Part shown: piece after piece, positions 46,701 through 57,800 of the stretch
How the letters are laid out: the number at the start of each line of letters is the position of its first letter
Position numbering within the stretch: the first letter of the stretch is position 1
NCBI RefSeq assembly: GCF_029227915.1
Contig: NC_079878.1
Coordinates: 6,572,001-6,636,000 of the forward strand
Length of the DNA: 64,000 bases
Source of the DNA: Hydractinia symbiolongicarpus
Lineage: Eukaryota; Cnidaria; Hydrozoa; Anthoathecata; Hydractiniidae
Reading direction: 5' to 3'
The notes under the pieces: model-generated
Told to the model about the DNA's origin: nothing
Databases searched by the model: none
What the model saw: the letters and a program-made list of their open reading frames with translations, nothing else
Translations under genes and position numbers: made by a program

Positions 46701-49700
46701 AATATTGTGACATTTGACAATATCAGAGAATTTGAGGAGCTCAAGATTACCATACAGGTGACTGGATGATGCTCTTCGAGATTCAAAAGACATGAGTCTA
46801 ATAGCAAAATTTTGCAAAACAGTAATACGATTAACATCAAGACTGTTTGGCTGACCCCAAATTTGATTACAATATTGCAAGTGTGAATGAAAAATGGCAT
46901 AGTAAACTAGAATAAGAACATTTAAAGGCACAAAGTGACGAAGTTTAGCTAAAGCTCCATTGGCCCTCTTGAGCTTGGCAACAGTATCATTGATCTGAGA
47001 CTTCCAGCTTAAATCAGAATCTAATAGAACACCAAGATATTTAATACAATTACTAGGTATAAGCCTTTTACCATTGATAAAAAGCCTAAAATCGTAATTA
47101 AGAGGTTTCCGTGTATGTTTAAAAACAATGTACTCAGTCTTACTAGCATTAAGAGAAATTTTATTGGCATTGAGCCAATGGCAAAGAAGCTTGAGGTCAA
47201 AATTCATTTGTTTGGCCAGTTGTTTCAAAGATTTACTGAAGTTTAAGAGATTGGTGTCATCAGCAAAGTGATGCACCAAAGAAAAATTAATTGAACAATG
47301 CAGGTCGTTAATATAAATTAAGAATAAAAGAGGTCCTAAAACAGAGCCCTGAGGGACACCATGCCTGATAAGATTACTAGTTGATATATTTCCATTGATG
47401 GATACAAACTGTTGACGTCCTGTTAAGTAAGACTTAAATAGTGAGAGTGGGGTACCACGAATTCCATAGTGAAAAAGCTTTTTAAGCAAAATTTCATGAT
47501 CAACCGTATCAAAAGCCTTTTGAAGATCAATGAACACTCCACATGCATAATTTCCTTTATCAAGAGCATCCATAATTTTTTGAGAGATGTTCAGAAGTGT
47601 TTGAGAAGTCGAGTAATTTTTCCTAAAGCCAAATTGATGCTTGTAGAGGGCGTTGTTTGCTTCGAGAAAACCATACACTCGTTTGTATATGATTTTTTCA
47701 TATATTTTATCAATATTTGAGAGTAAGGATATAGGTCGGTAATTTGTTAATTCTAATTTGGACCCTTTTTTATAAATAGGGATGGTCTTGGCAGTTTTTA
47801 GGTTTGTAGGAAAAATACCAGTTGTGAAAGACAAATTAATAAGTTTTGAAAGTGGTATAGATAATTCAGATTTAACAAGAGTTAAAATATGGGCAGGAAT
47901 ACTGAATGGCCCAGAAGATTTACCAGGGTCAAGGGAAGAAATGCAATGCAGAACTTCTAAATCATCAGTTGGTGAAAGAAACATCGAATTAGAAGTAGAA
48001 TTTTTTAGAAAAGAGGAGAAATGTTTTCGAGTGAACGGGATATTCATTCTGATGTTATCTGCAATTGAAGCAAAGTAATCATTAAAAGAATTAGCAATTG
48101 TCACTGGATCAGTTACAACAGAGTTATTAATGTTCATACAGGTGGGAGAAGCAGAAACAGAAGAACGAACAGAAATAATATTTTTAACCCCTTTCCAAAT
48201 ATTGCCAATATTTTTTTGGTTATTGCTAAAATATTTATTGAGGAAATTACTCTTACTCATTCTACATAGAGATACAATTTTGTTGCGGTACTTTTTAAAA
48301 CTCTCTAGCAAGTAAGACTTTAAAAGTGGATCTTTCTCTCTTAAAAAGCATTTATGCAGATGGTCTCTTTTGATTATTGAGGTAAGGATACCATTAGTAA
48401 TCCAAGGATTGGATTTTTTTTTTCTTTTTTTGTTGCATGTTTTTTTTAGAGGAGCATGATTGACCAATAGACTGTTGATACAATTGTAAAAATTGTTAAA
48501 CGATAAGTTGGGATCATCTACATTCAATTGTAGGATATCATCCCAATTTTTATTGTGAAGTTCGGTGAGAAAGTCATTGTGATGAAATTTCTTCCAATCA
48601 TGAACAAATATATCATCAGAGGTGTGCAAAGGATTGATTGCAGACAAGTTTTTTAAGACTAAAAACTGAGGGAAATGGTCAGATATTGAACTTATAATAT
48701 TACCAGACACAGTGTCCCACTTGGCTGAACTAAAATAAATATTATCAATAATCGTGCTAGAAACTTCAGTAACTCTTGTGGGAAGAATTATATGCGGGAG
48801 TAAGTTAAATTGCGAAGTAATATCGATGTAATCGGACACTTCTTTGACTGTTTCAGACTTTAGAAGGTCAATATTAAAGTCTCCAAGGAGGAAGATAGAC
48901 TTGTTATCTGAAGACGCTTTCTCAAGAAGAGGCAATAAAAAATGATTGTTGAACTCATCAACAGACATCGAGGGATGTCTGTAGATGCATCCAACAATCA
49001 TGTTTCTATCTTTGGCCCGTATAATTTCAATGAATTTAGATTCAAGCTCCTTGCTTTTATATGCAAGAGTATCCAGGTCGGGACGTTCAATAAATTGCAA
49101 GTGATTAGGGATGTACAAAAGAGCACCACCCTTTTCACCTTCAGTAGGTGTGTGCGTGAAGGAATAACCCGATAGATCGCAGTTAATAGGTGGGATTTTA
49201 GTCTGGAATTTGGTCTCAGTGATACCAATAACACTGAAGTCATGCCCAAGTTGACCTAACAGAATCTTTAGTTCATCAATATGTTTAGACAGAGAGGCGA
49301 TATTCATATGAAAAAGGGAGAATTTATCAGAATTAACTTGAAGGGCAGAGAATTCAATTGGATCGTAATATTTGCAGTTGACACCACCCATGGTTTCAGG
49401 ATGGGGGACCTCGTTGATTTCAATAGAGTTGAGCTGGGAGAGAAACCTTTTCATTTCCATAGAGGAAAGACTCTTGTCATAAACTAAGGGGGGAGTTGTT
49501 GAGCCAAAGGGGAGAATTTTGTTGATACATTTACAACAGAACCAAAGTTCATCAGAGTTTTGGAGAGATATATAATCATCAGCATTGAGACCATTGCATT
49601 TAATATGAATCCAGAATTTACAAATATCACACTGAATAGCCTTATGATTTGAATTAACAGACTTTCCACAGACACCACACGGAAAATTTATCATTTTTAA

Positions 49701-50932
49701 GTGAACACACAGAACATAAAAATATCACACAAAAATTATCAACAAGCCTATAGAAACAAGATAATCACGTATGAGAGCAGACGAAAATACCTGATCAAAA
49801 TTGCCATTTGTTCAATCAGACGACAACAGAAAGCGAGTATTTAGAAAATTTACAAAGGGGGACTGGTAGTTGTCATATACTATAACCTTTCTCTACATTA
49901 TCTTTATTTTGCTTATTTTGAAAATATATCTTACATAAAATATGGCATTTCTATATTTCTATATGTAATCTCCTGCATTTTGTGAATGCTTTCGGGCCAA
50001 AAATTCTTGAATTTGAAGTATATTTTAGCCAATCTAGGGGGTAAAAGTTTAAAAATTTTCTTAAAACGAAACTAAATAATTTAGCCTCTCCACTTTCAAA
50101 ATTGCTCCGCCAGACCTGTCGAACTTTATGAATAAATAATTGACGAATTATTGTCACATGCCACTTTTCTCTGCAAGATACAACACTATTGAAAACTAGG
50201 CGGGGCGCCCTGACTATGGTTTTGCACAAATTAAGTTTGATAAAAAGTTGTTAAAATTGCGAATCCCAAAGTTTAGTTTTCACGAAATGTCGTTTCATTT
50301 GAGAACAACAACAACTTTGTCACCAGGGCTATTTGTTTGTCCCGAATTATAAAAAAGCTGGACTGGAAATAATATTGTACATAGGCTGGTCAGCCCTAAT
50401 TACGTTTGTTCTATAAGTCTTAATAATATTAGACTGTCGTACATAAGTCGGCTATCCCTGATTATGTTCCTTTAGGTGTCAAATTATCCTTTTTTAAACT
50501 GGTAAGCCAGTCTCTGTCCTGATTATGTTGCCCTGATTATGTATTTTCTGCCCTGTTCTTAACTCGGGCAAGCTGTCGTACATAATCAGGGCAGAGTTTA
50601 TTATCTAGGCAGAACAGTACCACAATCAGAATATGTTTAATTTAACGTTTGTTTGCTAGCTGGAACGTTTGATAAATCAAGTTTTGACCAACATCTAGAT
50701 GACCATAGTTTGGTATTTTTACACACACAGGCTCACAATGAAACATTTTATTAAAGAAAAAATGCTTTTATAAGTTAGTGTTAACTTATAGCTGGCTAAC
50801 CTTTTTCCAATCCTTTTTCAACCAACTTGTTGTAGCATTTGCGATTGCAATAGACATAAAAGCAACTCCTACTGCAATGTAAAGAACAAATCTTTCTTTA
50901 GTAAAGCGAGATCCGAATCTAGGTTTTCTCAT
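43754..50932 (-). CDS. Claudin/PMP22-like four-TM protein, 4 exons
   Basis: Exons (minus): 50932-50801, 45033-44934, 44523-44389 and 43926-43754; phases 0, 1, 1 join to 179 aa. TM1 (VLYIAVGVAFMSIAI, about 17-32) is followed by the first extracellular loop with the claudin-superfamily signature GLWKIC...C (GLW at 54-56, Cys 59 and Cys 71, the disulphide pair). Three more membrane spans follow: CLSFLLYAVVLGYLIAM, TPVGLTLIVSAMFALFGL and FGWFGMLLSMITGLVCI. There is no second-loop Cys, as expected. In claudins and PMP22/EMP proteins this fold works in the plasma membrane at junctions or in membrane organisation. The short C-terminal tail (IPKVEY) is not a classical PDZ ligand (YV). The first intron (5.8 kb) contains the intact LINE in sense orientation. 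It could equally be a TMEM47/EMP-type member. Confidence 0.85.
45400..45416 (+). repeat. Poly-G tract
   Basis: Run of about 12 G within a purine-rich stretch. A longer one of about 18 G lies at about 45950-45967. Both are in intron 1 of the claudin-like gene. Confidence 0.8.
46106..49870 (-). mobile_element. Near full-length CR1/L2-like LINE with intact ORF
   Basis: The ORF at 46425-49694 is flanked by a 5' leader of about 170 bp (to about 49870) and a 3' UTR that ends in a (TATC)n tail (46107-46132, six units of GATA on the plus strand). It is inserted in the first intron of the claudin-like gene in the same orientation as that gene. Microsatellite-type tails instead of poly-A are typical of the CR1/L2 group. 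Confidence 0.85.
46425..49694 (-). CDS. LINE polyprotein: PHD-like finger, APE endonuclease, reverse transcriptase
   Basis: An uninterrupted 1089-residue ORF. Residues 5-58: a PHD-like zinc finger (CGVCGKSVNSNHKAIQCDIC, then WIHIKC and WFCCKC). Residues 125-350: an AP-endonuclease-like domain with FSLFHMNIASLSKHIDELK, VIGITETKF (catalytic Glu), LLGDFNIDLL and ISDHFPQFL (SDH). Residues 430-1060: the linker (WITNGILTSIIKRDHLHK) and the RT (TNYRPISLLSNIDKIYEKI, CGVFIDLQKAFDTVDHEIL, HGVPQGSVLGPLLFLIYIND, HHFADDTNLL with the catalytic FADD), then the C-terminal segment (SWKSQINDTVAKLKRANGAL). The protein nicks target DNA and primes cDNA synthesis on it. All catalytic motifs are present, so this is the best candidate for a recently active copy in the window. 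Confidence 0.95.
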   Translation of the reverse strand: MINFPCGVCGKSVNSNHKAIQCDICKFWIHIKCNGLNADDYISLQNSDELWFCCKCINKILPFGSTTPPLVYDKSLSSMEMKRFLSQLNSIEINEVPHPETMGGVNCKYYDPIEFSALQVNSDKFSLFHMNIASLSKHIDELKILLGQLGHDFSVIGITETKFQTKIPPINCDLSGYSFTHTPTEGEKGGALLYIPNHLQFIERPDLDTLAYKSKELESKFIEIIRAKDRNMIVGCIYRHPSMSVDEFNNHFLLPLLEKASSDNKSIFLLGDFNIDLLKSETVKEVSDYIDITSQFNLLPHIILPTRVTEVSSTIIDNIYFSSAKWDTVSGNIISSISDHFPQFLVLKNLSAINPLHTSDDIFVHDWKKFHHNDFLTELHNKNWDDILQLNVDDPNLSFNNFYNCINSLLVNHAPLKKTCNKKRKKKSNPWITNGILTSIIKRDHLHKCFLREKDPLLKSYLLESFKKYRNKIVSLCRMSKSNFLNKYFSNNQKNIGNIWKGVKNIISVRSSVSASPTCMNINNSVVTDPVTIANSFNDYFASIADNIRMNIPFTRKHFSSFLKNSTSNSMFLSPTDDLEVLHCISSLDPGKSSGPFSIPAHILTLVKSELSIPLSKLINLSFTTGIFPTNLKTAKTIPIYKKGSKLELTNYRPISLLSNIDKIYEKIIYKRVYGFLEANNALYKHQFGFRKNYSTSQTLLNISQKIMDALDKGNYACGVFIDLQKAFDTVDHEILLKKLFHYGIRGTPLSLFKSYLTGRQQFVSINGNISTSNLIRHGVPQGSVLGPLLFLIYINDLHCSINFSLVHHFADDTNLLNFSKSLKQLAKQMNFDLKLLCHWLNANKISLNASKTEYIVFKHTRKPLNYDFRLFINGKRLIPSNCIKYLGVLLDSDLSWKSQINDTVAKLKRANGALAKLRHFVPLNVLILVYYAIFHSHLQYCNQIWGQPNSLDVNRITVLQNFAIRLMSFESRRASSSHLYGNLELLKFSDIVKCHNILFLHKLFHEKLPASILNTFAVDFTHAQGTRAEKIGLINLPTFNTISFGKNSIRFNAINSWNKLQSLMTRKFVSLDYFNLRSDLKKYFVSSY

Positions 50933-52191
50933 ATTTAATATATGTTAATTTTGAATATATATATAGCTATCAATCCTTTGATCCGACCCGTGTTATCCGT
51001 TGCCCCAAATTGACCGAGGTTTTGAATAATCGAGAATGGTCAAAACGGGTCGGCTTCTACCACCGCGGGTCGGGTCAGGCACTTCTTTTCGTCCTGCTTT
51101 TCTGCGAAAGCAGTTATCGCTAGCCAGCCATGCCACGATGCAAGTAGTATCCGTTAGTTTTGTGTTGTCTTGTTATTTGTGCAGTATTTTTAAGGTAGTT
51201 TTTTCAGCAGCGATTTATTGTTCCACCTATCTCATTGGCTAACGTTGTATTTTTGTCTGTAGCTAGCTAGCTAGAGCTCTAACTAGTGACTTATTTTACT
51301 AGAGTACTTATAAGCTTGCTACAGACAGATTTCTTTGTTTACATTTTAAGTAAGGGCTCTTCTAACATGTGTCTGGCATGTAAAAAAGATGCTAGTGAGC
51401 TAAAACTTTCAAATGCCCTTTCCCATGGATTTCTTCAAACAATAGTCAGTGAGGTTTTAAACTTATCGAGAGTGTGGCTGGATTGCAACAATGGTTATCA
51501 AATGGATCTTGAATTCACTCATAATGTCACATGGTACAACTTTCAGTTGAGGAAATACACGGACGTTTAACGGTCAAACTCTCACAGAAGGAGCTTTTAT
51601 CAAACAAGAAACTACAAGTATCTGAATTAAAGTAAGGCTAAATTAGGAAAAACTCACCTAAAACTACACAGTATGACAGGTTTGAAGTTAAAAAACAAAG
51701 ATTCTACGAAAAATTCAGCCCCTATTTATAAAAAAGTGACTGCGTAAACAGCGTGTTTTCCCTCAAATCATAATGGCTACCCTGAAAAATACGGACATGT
51801 AATTGGTTAAAAAGTATCACGTCATATTTTCTGACCAGGAGAATAGATTTTTGCTTATTAAAGCTATAGTTTGAGTTATTAAAATCATTTCTAGCCCAAA
51901 ACAATCTGCCCAGGGTAAAATCAGAAATATATAAGACCTAATCCTAAATATTTTGAGCCTTAAATGTTTTTTAACTTTCCTTGGTTAAGTTTAACAGGTA
52001 TATTTATATAAAAATTTCTAAAATGGTTGCAACAGAACTTGTCCATATGTCAAGATGTATTAGCTCTATGTACCTAAAGACAGAAAAACTCCTGTTACTT
52101 TAGTACCCATCTGGTTTGTACACAATAAAAATTATTTTTGATGTACATATAGAAAGAACTTCACTGTCATGAATTATCGAAAACCAGCTAA

Positions 52192-52192
<1 letters not shown>

Positions 52193-52233
<41 letters not shown>
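52193..52233 (+). repeat. (AAT)n microsatellite
   Basis: About 13 tandem AAT/ATA triplets. Confidence 0.95.
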
Positions 52234-52234
<1 letters not shown>

Positions 52235-52917
52235 TATATTTATAGTGGCAGTACCCAGAATAATCTTTCAGCGTTTAGACAGCTTTCAGATTTTTTCCAC
52301 TGGGGGCCACTTTTGAGAATTATTATATATCAGAATTATTTAATTGTGTTAAAAGAAAAGAAAAAGGTTAAAATATTTTATTGAGAATGTAAGCTTACAT
52401 TACATTCATTCTTTTAGACAACATAAGGTTAAAAGAATATTTTAAAAAAAGTCTTTTATTCATCTTTTACTTATACTTTACTTATGTTGTTAGTATATAT
52501 AAATAATAAGAAAGAAATTGTTCATTTGCATGTGCAATGATGTAGTGACTCAGCTAGACAAACTTGTTTCAGAACTAGCAGAGCAAATAATGCCTCAGCT
52601 ATTATCTCATTGCCCAGAAATGGGCATGTTTGCATGCACAGGCCTGTTTTAATGCATAAGGCTGGAATACTATTCAGTGCTGGTGTTTTGTTTTCTTGAA
52701 GAGCTCAGAACTTTATAAAGTGTTTATGATCCAGCTTTTAGTTGGTATTCTGTTAATTCGAAGACACGAATATACAGGTGCAAATCCTGTCTGGATCTTC
52801 TATTTAGTTTTATCACACCAGTGTTTATTTAAGAATACCAAGGGCAATAACATGTTTTTAATTGTAGTTACTTTTATATGTTAAAAGACGCAGCGACAAA
52901 GTTTTGCCATGTTTCTC

Positions 52918-53432
52918 TATAGGGCAACCTTTATTGCTGACCGAAATTGACCAAATCCTTTCTGGTCACTATGGGCAACTTTTGTTGTTGACCCAAGTTG
53001 ACCAAATCCTTTCTAGTCACTGGGGCAACTTCTGTTGTTGACCCAAGTTGACCAAATCCTTTTTAGTCACTGGGGCAACTTCTGTTGTTGATCCAAGTTG
53101 ACCAAATCCTTTCTAGTCACTATGGGGCAACTTTTGTTGTTGACCCAAGTTGACCGAACACCCTTTAGTCAACTTGGTCAGCAATAAAAGTTTCTAGACA
53201 GTGTTTGGTCAACTTGGGTCAGCAATAAATGTTGTCCCATAGTGACTAGAGGGTGTTTGGTCAACTTGGGTCAACAATAAATGTTGCCCCATAGTGACTA
53301 GAGGGTGTTTGGTCAACTTGGGTCAACAATAAATGTTGCTCCATAGTGACTAGAGGGTGTTTGGTCAACTTGGGTCAGCAATAAATGTTGCCCCATAGTG
53401 ACTAGAGGGTGTTTGGTCAACTTGGGTCTTTA
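52918..53432. repeat. Minisatellite arranged as an inverted repeat (about 52-bp unit)
   Basis: The left half (52918-53150) holds about four direct copies of 'ttgacccaagttgaccaaat', 'cctttctagtcactatgggg' and 'caacttttgttg'. The right half (about 53155-53432) holds about five copies of the complementary unit ('agtgactagagggtgtttgg', 'tcaacttgggtcagcaataa', 'atgttgccccat'). The orientation switches at about 53150. A transcript through it could fold into a hairpin of about 230 bp. Confidence 0.85.
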
Positions 53433-53669
53433 TTTACTGCTGATATTTTATGCTATTATATTTGCAACTTGAAAAATACAGAGGAATGTAGTTTATTTGC
53501 ACTTTGAAGTTGGTTTTTTAATGTGCTTTGTAAAGCGTCTGCAGAAAAATATTAGTTTGCTAACTCCGTCAATACGGGTCAACTTCCGTCAAAACGGGTC
53601 GGGTCCAAAATTCGGTCAATACGGGGCAAGAGGTCAATACGGGTCGGAACACCTTGACTTTTTCTTAAA

Positions 53670-54821
53670 TTTGATTGACATTAACCTTTAGCCGCCTAGT
53701 TTAAAACCATAAATTTGTACAGAAAAAAGCTAGTAAAAAACACAGCTGCGTCCTAACTCCCTATGATTTTGTAATGTTCTTAAATCTTAGACGATTAGGA
53801 TCAGAAAGTGTTATTACTCATCTGCCGACATTAGTATTTACTTATTGCAGAATTTGTAGGCGATCAACCTCAATCTCAGGCCTCGACATTATAGCCTGGG
53901 AAGCACGGCGAGTAGTAAGTATCGTGTCGATATTCTATTAAAATTGTCTGTGCATAGTTTCAATACGCCGCCAATATTTTTCAAAGTACAGAAAGTGCAC
54001 AGTTCCTTGAGCATTTTGTCAGGTTTGCGCTAAGTTAAAATTCTGCAAAAAACATCAGCTTTGGTTTAGAGAGAGACATAAAGCCCTCGAAACGAGGTTA
54101 GTGATAGCAGTAGTAAAAACAAGAGAAACAAATCTCACAAGGCTTTTTCTGTCTTCTCTTTATTTTTTTCGAGACAAAAGCAACACCAACGTAACAAACC
54201 TCGCCCAGGGTATTTTGTATCTTTTCTGACTCCCCGTCGCCGCCGGTAACGCATTTTGCCGTTCAAAATGCGTTACCGGCGGCGACTAAGGATATTTTAT
54301 GTAGTGATCAAGTTTTATTTCAGAATTTTTCAGGGGTTGACGACTAGTCGTAAAATATTATTCTCGCCCAAATGGCGGATGACTACCCTTTTGTCGTGCC
54401 AGCAGTCTTCGGGACTGTAAGAGTTGTTGCTAAACAACCTAGTTAATGCGCACTATAAAAAAAACTTTTTCGAGTTGTTAGAAAATAGAAGGTGAGCTGT
54501 GTTTACCTGCAAAACGTGAAATGCTCACTGAGTGGCTCACTGAAAAGCATAATCAATCTGAGCAAGAAACTCATAAATAATTAATAAGACAATTAATATT
54601 CAGCAAAACTTACCTCACTGTAGCGGCTTCTGTAGAAATAATCTAAATACATAATAATAATAAATATAATATATAACACGAAATATAATATGTATATAAT
54701 ATAATATGTATAAGACAAAATTAATCCAAGTGATATTACCCTGACTAGCGGTGATGTAATGCTGATGTTATGAAATGCTACATCAGTTTTTACTTTCAAT
54801 TATTTTCGTTGTGGATATGAT
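53670..54821. other. Spacer upstream of the sulfotransferase gene
   Basis: It contains the palindrome at 54236-54286 and the dispersed repeat word at 54197-54231. The region just left of 54822 must hold the promoter, but I cannot locate a TATA element with confidence. An AT-only patch (about 54650-54720) precedes it. Confidence 0.35.
54236..54286. repeat. Perfect 23-bp inverted repeat with a 5-nt loop, GC-rich
   Basis: The left arm GTCGCCGCCGGTAACGCATT plus TTG (54236-54258), a CCGTT loop, then an exact complement (54264-54286). It is preceded by 'aaacctcgcccagggtattt' and 'tgtatcttttctgac', also seen at 33378-33417. Confidence 0.95.
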
Positions 54822-57800
54822 ATGCGTACGCGACGTCGCCATCACCAGTGCCGTATGATGTGTCTTGTTGTGTTATGTGCGTGGAGTTTTGCGATTATGG
54901 TGTATTTATGGAAACAGATCAAGGAAAGGGATGAATATAAGACTTTGCGGTTTGCTATCCGAAGACAAACAGATGAGTTTGGAATTGAAATTCAACCAAA
55001 GGCAACTGCAGATCAGAGGTAAGCTTTTCAACAATGGAACCGAGAACAATTCCTAGACGCTTACCTGAGCCTGTATAAGCCCAGGGAAACAGGGTAAAAT
55101 CTCTCCTTCGAAATAGATTTCAAGCAATCTGGTACTTAGGGTCACATCGTTGTGGAACCGTTTTTATGCTGAGGGTAGCTAAATGTACAAAGTAGTAGTA
55201 AAACTTCTCTCATGCTACCAAAGTTGTACATATTATTTTTGGAGAAATAAAGCGTTATCTTTAACCACTTTGTTTACGTTCAATTGTCATGCGATTGAAA
55301 CTAAATGAAATGTACATACTTGTAGAAGTAGTTTCTAATCGATTTCACCTTAGAAAACAAAATGGTAACGATATAGATGATTGGTTGGATTTGGAGGCGT
55401 TCTTGAAAGGACTTCAACGCTCAAAGAACAATCAGATAAAAGTAAAACAACGACGGAAAGCTAAAATTGATTACGGAAATGATCGCGACTTGGATGTGGA
55501 AGGGGTGAATGACTTCATGATGTGGTATGAGAACTTTCAAAACACCAACCCACAGTTGCCTACATTACCTCGGTAAGAAGTGTATGCTCTAATCGGATTT
55601 ATTAAGATTCTTTTTTAATAATAAACGATACCTGAATAAAATATGCTTATTTTTCTCTATAATATTACTGACCCACGACCCACTCCCTTCTTATTTGGAT
55701 CCCTTACTATTCGAAAAATTGAAATTATTGCGGAACTATTACAACTATTACAACTAAAATCAAACATAGAGTTGTACCAGTGCTTGGCTTTGATTCCTAC
55801 TGGGGAAGATGTGAATGAATTTGTGTTTTAAATGTAAACAGTGAGATTTCTTTAAACACGTGCATAGTGTAAAATAATTTGCTTCATTTTTTGGTTATGA
55901 TTTCGTGTAAATTACACCGAAATGTTCCCAAATATACCGATAGACCAAAACTGCTCCTTGTCCTCCCTCTCCGTCGTACCTCCTCCATTTTCCTTTTTTC
56001 AGGAAATTTTCAAGCAAATTTATACGCATTCATATCCAATAAAATGAAGGTTTACCAACTCCACACTGTATCTAAAGCTTAAACTCATAAAACCTTTCAG
56101 GCAGCGGAAATGTACCAAACCAATCGAAAACGTGGCTTTCCTGAAGACTCATTTTACTGGTAGCGACGTGATCACAAACATATTGAACAGATACGGTGAT
56201 CTTAACAACCTCAATGTTGCTTTGCCTAGCGATGGCTTATCGACATTTTTCTGGCCGATGAGATTTCAATGGAAATATATAGACATCACTATGCTAAATG
56301 GATCTCTACCTAATATTATATCCAATCATGCGAGGTATAATAATGACGTTATGGACAACATTTTAAATCCAGGATCGATTTACGTGACGATTATTCGTGA
56401 TCCTGTTACACAGCTAGAAACGACGTTCAATTATTTAGGCTTTGGTGGACTTCTTCAAGTCACAAATACTAGTGACCAATTAAAGAAATTCTTAGAAAAT
56501 CCAAAATATTACATCCAAGGAGTTGTTTCACGCAAACGTTTCAAAGTAAGTCATTTGTTTGTTATTGTTTGCGAAAAATTGACAACCTGTCTCATCCTAC
56601 GACAAGTCTTGGTGATTAAATTAACCTAACATCGCTGATATGATATTGCAATGCCGTAATCGAGACGACTTAGACATTTATAGATCTTAGAGACATCATT
56701 GTGAATTCTTCTTCTTTTCCAGTGCCTTTGCGAAGGCAAGGTTGTTTAGAAGAACATCGAATTTTATCTAATTTTGACTTAGGTTCAAGCCATTACAAGT
56801 GTCCTTACCCTACAAATACATCAAAAACACTTGGGAAAACGGTGGGATCCAACAGTTGTTTAAACAAAAAGAACTATCTATTCAACCTCGTCCCCAGGAC
56901 TTTTTAGGTTTACATTTGGACGAAACCTATTTTTAACTAACTTTTTTATGTTTTTAGGATACATTGAACTTGATAAAAAATGGTCAATTTTTTGACTTAG
57001 GATTACGAACGACGGAATACCATCGTAAAAATATCATAAAAACAACAATCCAAGAACTTCACGACAAATTCAGTGTCGTTATTGTTTATGAATATTTAGA
57101 TGAGAGTTTAGTTTTACTCAAGCGACGTCTGTGTTGGCAATTAGACGATATTTTATACCTGAAATTACACCATACAAGCCAGAATACATGGAATCGACCT
57201 TACATACAACCAGATCTTGCCGACATGATACGTCAATGGAATGCCGCCGACACGATGTTGTACGAATTCTTCAATAAAACATTATGGGAGGAAATCAAGT
57301 TTGAGGGTAAAGAATTTTGGGAAGAAGTTTCTGAGTTTAAACGTATGCAATATATGCTGGAGAATGACTGCGTAAAAGATAATGGAGATAAATTTACTTT
57401 AGTTGATGTACCAACTGAACCTCCTAAAAAGAAGCCTGAGAAAGTTTTAAAATTACGTCGGGGTTACACAACAAAACCGTCCGAGCTTTACCACTTGCGC
57501 ACGCGCAGCCCTGAGTCAAAACGTCATGCAGAAATCAAAACAAAAGAGTTTAAATTAGATAACGCAACCATGCGAGACATTCTTTTGTACACTAATCAAA
57601 TTAAGAAAGCTGGTGACAAAGTTGACCTGGAAACTAGTGGCGATAACAGACAGACAGAAATTAACCAATACGAGAGCAACAGTAGTGTTGTTATTGGTGA
57701 CGAGGCTGTAAATAACAATAGTTTTCATACTTGGAATCATGCAGAAACATCTCATAAAACTGAATACATAAAATTTCCCATAGAGGGTTCAGGTCAAGGT

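Larger units (their letters stand above)
45804..50620. repeat. Inverted pair of 18-bp ends spanning about 4.8 kb
   Basis: GTACTGTTCTACCCAGAT at 45804-45821 faces GTACTGTTCTGCCTAGAT (reverse complement of 50603-50620), with 16 of 18 bases equal. Further in, both sides carry GATTATGTAC and GCCCTGAT words in inverted orientation. After removing the nested LINE (about 3.75 kb) roughly 1 kb remains, the size of a non-autonomous DNA transposon. No target duplication is evident. Confidence 0.45.
50977..53667. mobile_element. Putative 2.7-kb element with about 45-bp inverted ends around an inverted minisatellite
   Basis: The left end reads TCCGACCCGTGTTATCCGTT then GCCCCAAATTGACCGAGG. The reverse complement of the right end reads TCCGACCCGTATTGACCTCT then TGCCCCGTATTGACCGAA, so both arms share the layout CCGACCCGT...GCCCC..ATTGACCGA. 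The motif 'caaaacgggtcgg' recurs inside both arms. Only a 94-codon ORF of unknown kind (51286-51570; CLACKKDASEL) lies within, so it is non-autonomous if an element at all. Confidence 0.5.

Noticed and set aside
51286-51570. 94-codon ORF as a real gene
   Set aside because: It has a Cys pair (CLAC) and balanced composition, but no recognised family or splice context, and it lies in a repeat-bounded segment; left as unknown.
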